Assembly: GCA_013339895.1 (NCBI GenBank)
Contig: JABACO010000004.1
Location: 13,071,878-13,135,877 of the forward strand
Direction of reading: 5' to 3'
Source of the DNA: Ephydatia muelleri
Taxonomy: Eukaryota; Porifera; Demospongiae; Spongillida; Spongillidae
DNA length: 64,000 nt
A program made the translations under genes and the position numbers. Below, one piece after another: positions 60,860 through 64,000 of this stretch. Within the stretch, counting starts at the first letter, position 1. Each line of letters begins with the position of its first letter. The notes beneath the pieces are model-generated. The model did no database searches. It was not told where the DNA came from and saw only the letters and a list, made by a program, of their open reading frames with translations.

Positions 60860-61690
60860 CTCGCTTATTATCAGTCTCATCACGTCATGCTGCTTCTTGG
60901 CTTACTGTTATCCCCTCTTCAGGCATCTAGAGCCTAACGAATTTCAGGTCGCCATCAAGTGGTGGTTTGGTATGGATGTTTCCTTTGGCTCATGCTGTCC
61001 CTATTGCCCTAACCACAGGCTGGACCCGCTTGGTCACCATGCATTGACGTGCAAACACGGAGGTGATGTGGTCTTGCATCACAACAGCCTTCGTGATGTT
61101 TTTGTGGAGTCCTGTCATAGGGCTTGCTTAGGAGGTCAGGTCGAAGTTGGAAGTGGTCTTGGTCTTGACAGGCTGCACTCTCGTCCTGCTGACGTACTTG
61201 TTAACAACTGGCACCTTGGCAAACCTGCTGCTTTTGACTCACTATCACTTCACCGCTTAACCCAATCACTTTGACTGAAGCGGGGGGGGGGGGGGGGGGG
61301 GGGGGGGGGTGAGGTGTGGGTCTTCTGCTCTGGTTGCTCAGGTGAGAAAGCATAATGCCAATGATTCGAAATGTGCTGAGCTTGGATGGGTGTGCATTCC
61401 CCCTAGCTGTGGAGTCGTATGGATGCTGAGGCACAGAAGCACAACAATCCTTCTCGCGTCTTACGGCTCGACTAGCCACCCAAATGGGATGTAACAAATC
61501 ACAGGCTACCACCATCTTGTACCAGAGGCTAAGTCTTTCGCTCGTGAGAGCCAATGCTAGAGCCTTGCTCTCCCGTGCCAGGTTTCAGCAGTCGGAGGAG
61601 GGGGTTGAGGCGTGTGGGTGTGGGGTGGTTGCTGCTGTGACTTTGATTTTGTTGGTGTGCTGTACGGTGTATGTATTATTGTTATTGATT
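60860..61690 (+). pseudogene. LINE C-terminal part, second copy
   Basis: The plus strand encodes 'EFQVAIKWWFGMDVS', 'LDPLGHHALTCKHGGDVVL', 'LRDVFVESCHRACLGGQVE', 'RPADVLVNNWHLGKPAAFD'. After a G-run and frame changes it continues with 'VRKHNANDSKCAELGWV' and 'LSLVRANARALLSR'. These are the same blocks as the minus-strand copy at 46.1-46.9 kb. It abuts the minus-strand LINE piece head to head at about 60857. AATAAA-like tracts at 61706-61720 are consistent with a 3' end. Confidence 0.75.
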
Positions 61691-61699
61691 TGTTAATTG

Positions 61700-62090
61700 T
61701 ACATAAATAAAACATATTATTAAACTGTAATTAGGATAATTTATGTATCTCCGTGTTAATAATACTTCAAACTTAAAGCTGGCAGTTTGACATTTATTGC
61801 TGCATACAAAGGAGTACATGAATACAAGTATCCGATTTGCTTAACCTATTCAATCATTCTTAACCTATTCAATAATTATGAAGGTATGTGTATTCCTAAA
61901 TAGTTGGTCACGTTTTTACTGAAAAATCAAAAGGTAATTTGATGTAGTTACTAAACCATTTGATAGTGCTTATAAACTAGTTTGCTAACTAATTCTGATA
62001 TTTCGTTGCGTTAGTTCAGCTACTCTCGTTAATTAAACGTCTGGTTTAATGCTGCCACGCGGACAAAGTAAAACCATCAATCTTGTATAG
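61700..62090. other. AT-rich spacer, no gene recognised
   Basis: Nothing supported. Confidence 0.4.
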
Positions 62091-64000
62091 TCCATGCCCG
62101 TACCCAGGGAGGGTGCGCAGGGTGCTGAAGCACCACCCCGCCGGACTAGGTGGTCCGCTTTGGCACGCATGAATATATTTAATAAAAGGTTACGTATACC
62201 ATTAAATAATTTGCGGGCGAGTGCCCAACTGACAGGCCAGGGAACGCGGTACTCAATGAATAAAGGTGTTGATAAGCTATTGGAAGACGCCCCATCCTCT
62301 AGAACATTCTCTATTGAGCACTTATGCGGACTCTATTGTGTATGAAAATTGTTATAATGCAGGTGTAATTATGCACGTGTCAGTCTATTAATACTAGTGT
62401 TCATCCTGCAGTTGCTAGTGTTAGCGGCCCTATACGGGATTGCAGTGCAACCGTCGCGACGTGTGTATACTTCGTGATAGATACAATTGAATACGTTGTC
62501 CGCGAAGATATTTTCCAGCCCCCGAGTCGTGCATATTCAGTAGCTTGATGCTATGGGGCGTCGTGAGCAGAGGGAAAGAGAGAGAAAAAGAGCTGCTTCA
62601 AGCTGCAAATCTATAGAGCATTTTTTGCCTATAGTGAAAAAGAGCTGCAGTTCTGAAGGTCAGCCCAGTACTAGTCCCAGTGACCTTTCTTGTTCAACTT
62701 CTGTAAATGTTTTTTCTGATAGTGTACAGCCTTCTTTAAATTTGGTTCAAAATTCAACCACTTGTTGCACTACTAGTGATACTGCAATCCAGGTATCACC
62801 TACAATCACACCTAGCGGTCCTGAATCTAGTGTAGGCTTATCTACTGAGCCATGTTCATCGTCATCTGTTAGCACTAGCATACTGTTAGATCCACAACTT
62901 CACCAGCCTCCTATTATAAGTCAATCGGACAGTTTTCACCCCGACATTGGAAAGATATATGCTGACTCTAAGCCAATTTATGCAGTACCATTCAATCCTT
63001 ATCAGCTTCTGAAAAGTATGCTTTGCTTAAAAAGCATGATAAACCTTCTGAGCATCATTTATTTCCTTGTACTATGTTTGGGAATTACAATAGACAATTT
63101 CAGTTCAAATGGTTTGATATATACCCTTGGATTGTGTACAGCACTGTAGTTGAGGGTATCTTTTGTATTTTTTGCGCACTCTTTTGCATTAACCGTGATG
63201 GTATGGCCAGCCTTGTGAATAAACCCTTTTGTTCATGGAATAAATTTCATGAGAAGTGTAAAAATCATGGCAGCTCTAAAATACATCATCAATCAATGCT
63301 TGCAGCTGAAACATATGTCAACAGTATAGAGCATCTGGAAACTGGGCTTATTGGTACAATGGATGCCAAGCGCATAGCTAATATAGCCCAAACAGGGTGA
63401 TTCTGAAGTTTATAATTGAAGCTACTCTGTTTTGCGCTAAACAATGTATAGCATTAAGAGGGGATTGTGAAGATCTGGAATCTAGCAAAAATCCTGGTAA
63501 TTTTCTTAGTATTTTAAAGCTCATGGCAAATCACAATGATGTTCTACATACTCATTTATACTCACCTGCAATGAAAAATGCTACCTACATATCTCCTAGA
63601 ACACAGAATGAATTGCTTAATATAATGGGAAGGCATATTGTGTTGTTTGGAATTGTACAAGAGATCAAAACAGCTAAATTTTACAGTATTTTAGCAGATG
63701 AAGTTACTTCACATAATACAGAGCATTTGGCACTTTGTACTCGTTTTGTTGATGCCAAGGGTGATATCAGGGAGGAGTTTATGACATTTTTGTCACTTGA
63801 ACGTCTAACTGGGAGATACATTGCTGAGAAGATAATAGAATTTCTGAAGGATAATGATTTGAAGGTTGAGAATATCCGTGGTCAGGGATATGATGGTGCC
63901 AGCAATATGTCTTCCAAGCGTGTAGGTGTTCAAGCACAAATAAAAGAATTGTCTCCACTTGCAACATATAGTTCCCATCAGTTAAATCTAGTTATAACTC
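62091..64000 (+). mobile_element. hAT element running off the right edge
   Basis: A hAT-like start, CATGCCCGTACCCAGGGAGG, lies at about 62091, similar to the CAGGCCCGTAGCCAGG terminus at 48386. The right end is outside the window. Confidence 0.55.
62553..64000 (+). pseudogene. ZMYM/DUF4371-type hAT transposase, partial
   Basis: Starts 'MGRREQRERERKRAASSCKS', then a Ser/Thr-rich linker. Near 63005 a frameshift leads into the TTF block ('HHLFPCTMFGNYNRQFQFKW', 'CIFCALFC', 'FCSWNKFHEK'). Near 63393 a second frameshift leads into the DUF4371 and catalytic region, open to the edge ('CIALRGDCEDLE', 'FYSILADEVTSHN', 'EHLALCTRFVDAKG', 'NIRGQGYDGASNMS'). The ADE and GQGYDGA motifs are the class hallmarks. 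Two frameshifts make this copy inactive unless they are assembly errors. Confidence 0.85.

Overview
The window is animal nuclear DNA. Genes have signal peptides, TATA boxes and many short GT-AG (and some GC-AG) introns, packed among DNA transposons, LINEs, LTR elements and microsatellites. Introns as short as 57-70 nt, secreted CUB-like and SRCR proteins, a TMTC2-type gene, RhoBTB and a RAG1-like gene suggest an early-branching metazoan. A demosponge is my best guess; that is inference, and no taxon-specific marker was read.

Layout. 0-2.6 kb: decayed Ty3/gypsy-type fragments. 3.8-7.9 kb: a 0.83-kb foldback, a hAT remnant, a CA-rich satellite, a 149-bp-arm palindrome and a 115-bp MITE with a 9-bp target duplication. 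8.1-8.5 kb (-): the first two exons of a secreted SRCR protein. 9.4-10.7 kb: a truncated hAT element. 11.1-14.0 kb (+): the TPR end of a TMTC2-like gene. 14.2-15.3 and 21.0-22.9 kb (+): two paralogous five-exon secreted proteins (207 and 231 aa). 24.35-28.9 kb (+): a complete 14-exon GH38 alpha-mannosidase (890 aa), with a stray copy of its exon 8 about 3.8 kb upstream. 32.2-34.9 kb: an inverted duplication carrying exons of an unrecognised gene. 35.2-39.0 kb: a 22-bp minisatellite in which a MITE pair plus array has been amplified three times. 41.4-45.4 kb (+): an intact seven-exon RhoBTB gene (621 aa), preceded by a partial copy of its first exon.

46.1-62 kb is a nested transposon graveyard. 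Two LINE pieces on the minus strand (46.1-48.2 and 57.5-60.9 kb) could be one element split by later insertions. Between them lies a segment with CCCGTAGCCAGG inverted ends (48.4-53.8 kb) that contains an intact 11-exon RAG1-like gene (941 aa), and a BEL/Pao element with LTRs and a GTTAC target duplication (53.83-57.49 kb). A hAT element and a hAT MITE, each with a perfect 8-bp target duplication, sit inside the second LINE piece. 62.1-64 kb: another hAT element running off the edge.

The standout is the RAG1-like gene. It is open across all 11 exons, every junction keeps phase, and it is collinear with RAG1 from the N-terminal zinc motifs through the RING to the DDE-type core. It lacks the RING histidine, and a Thr stands where vertebrate RAG1 has its second catalytic Asp. 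The host genes do not form an operon or obvious pathway. The two CUB-like paralogues are a local tandem family, and the mannosidase is a stand-alone lysosomal/secretory glycosidase.
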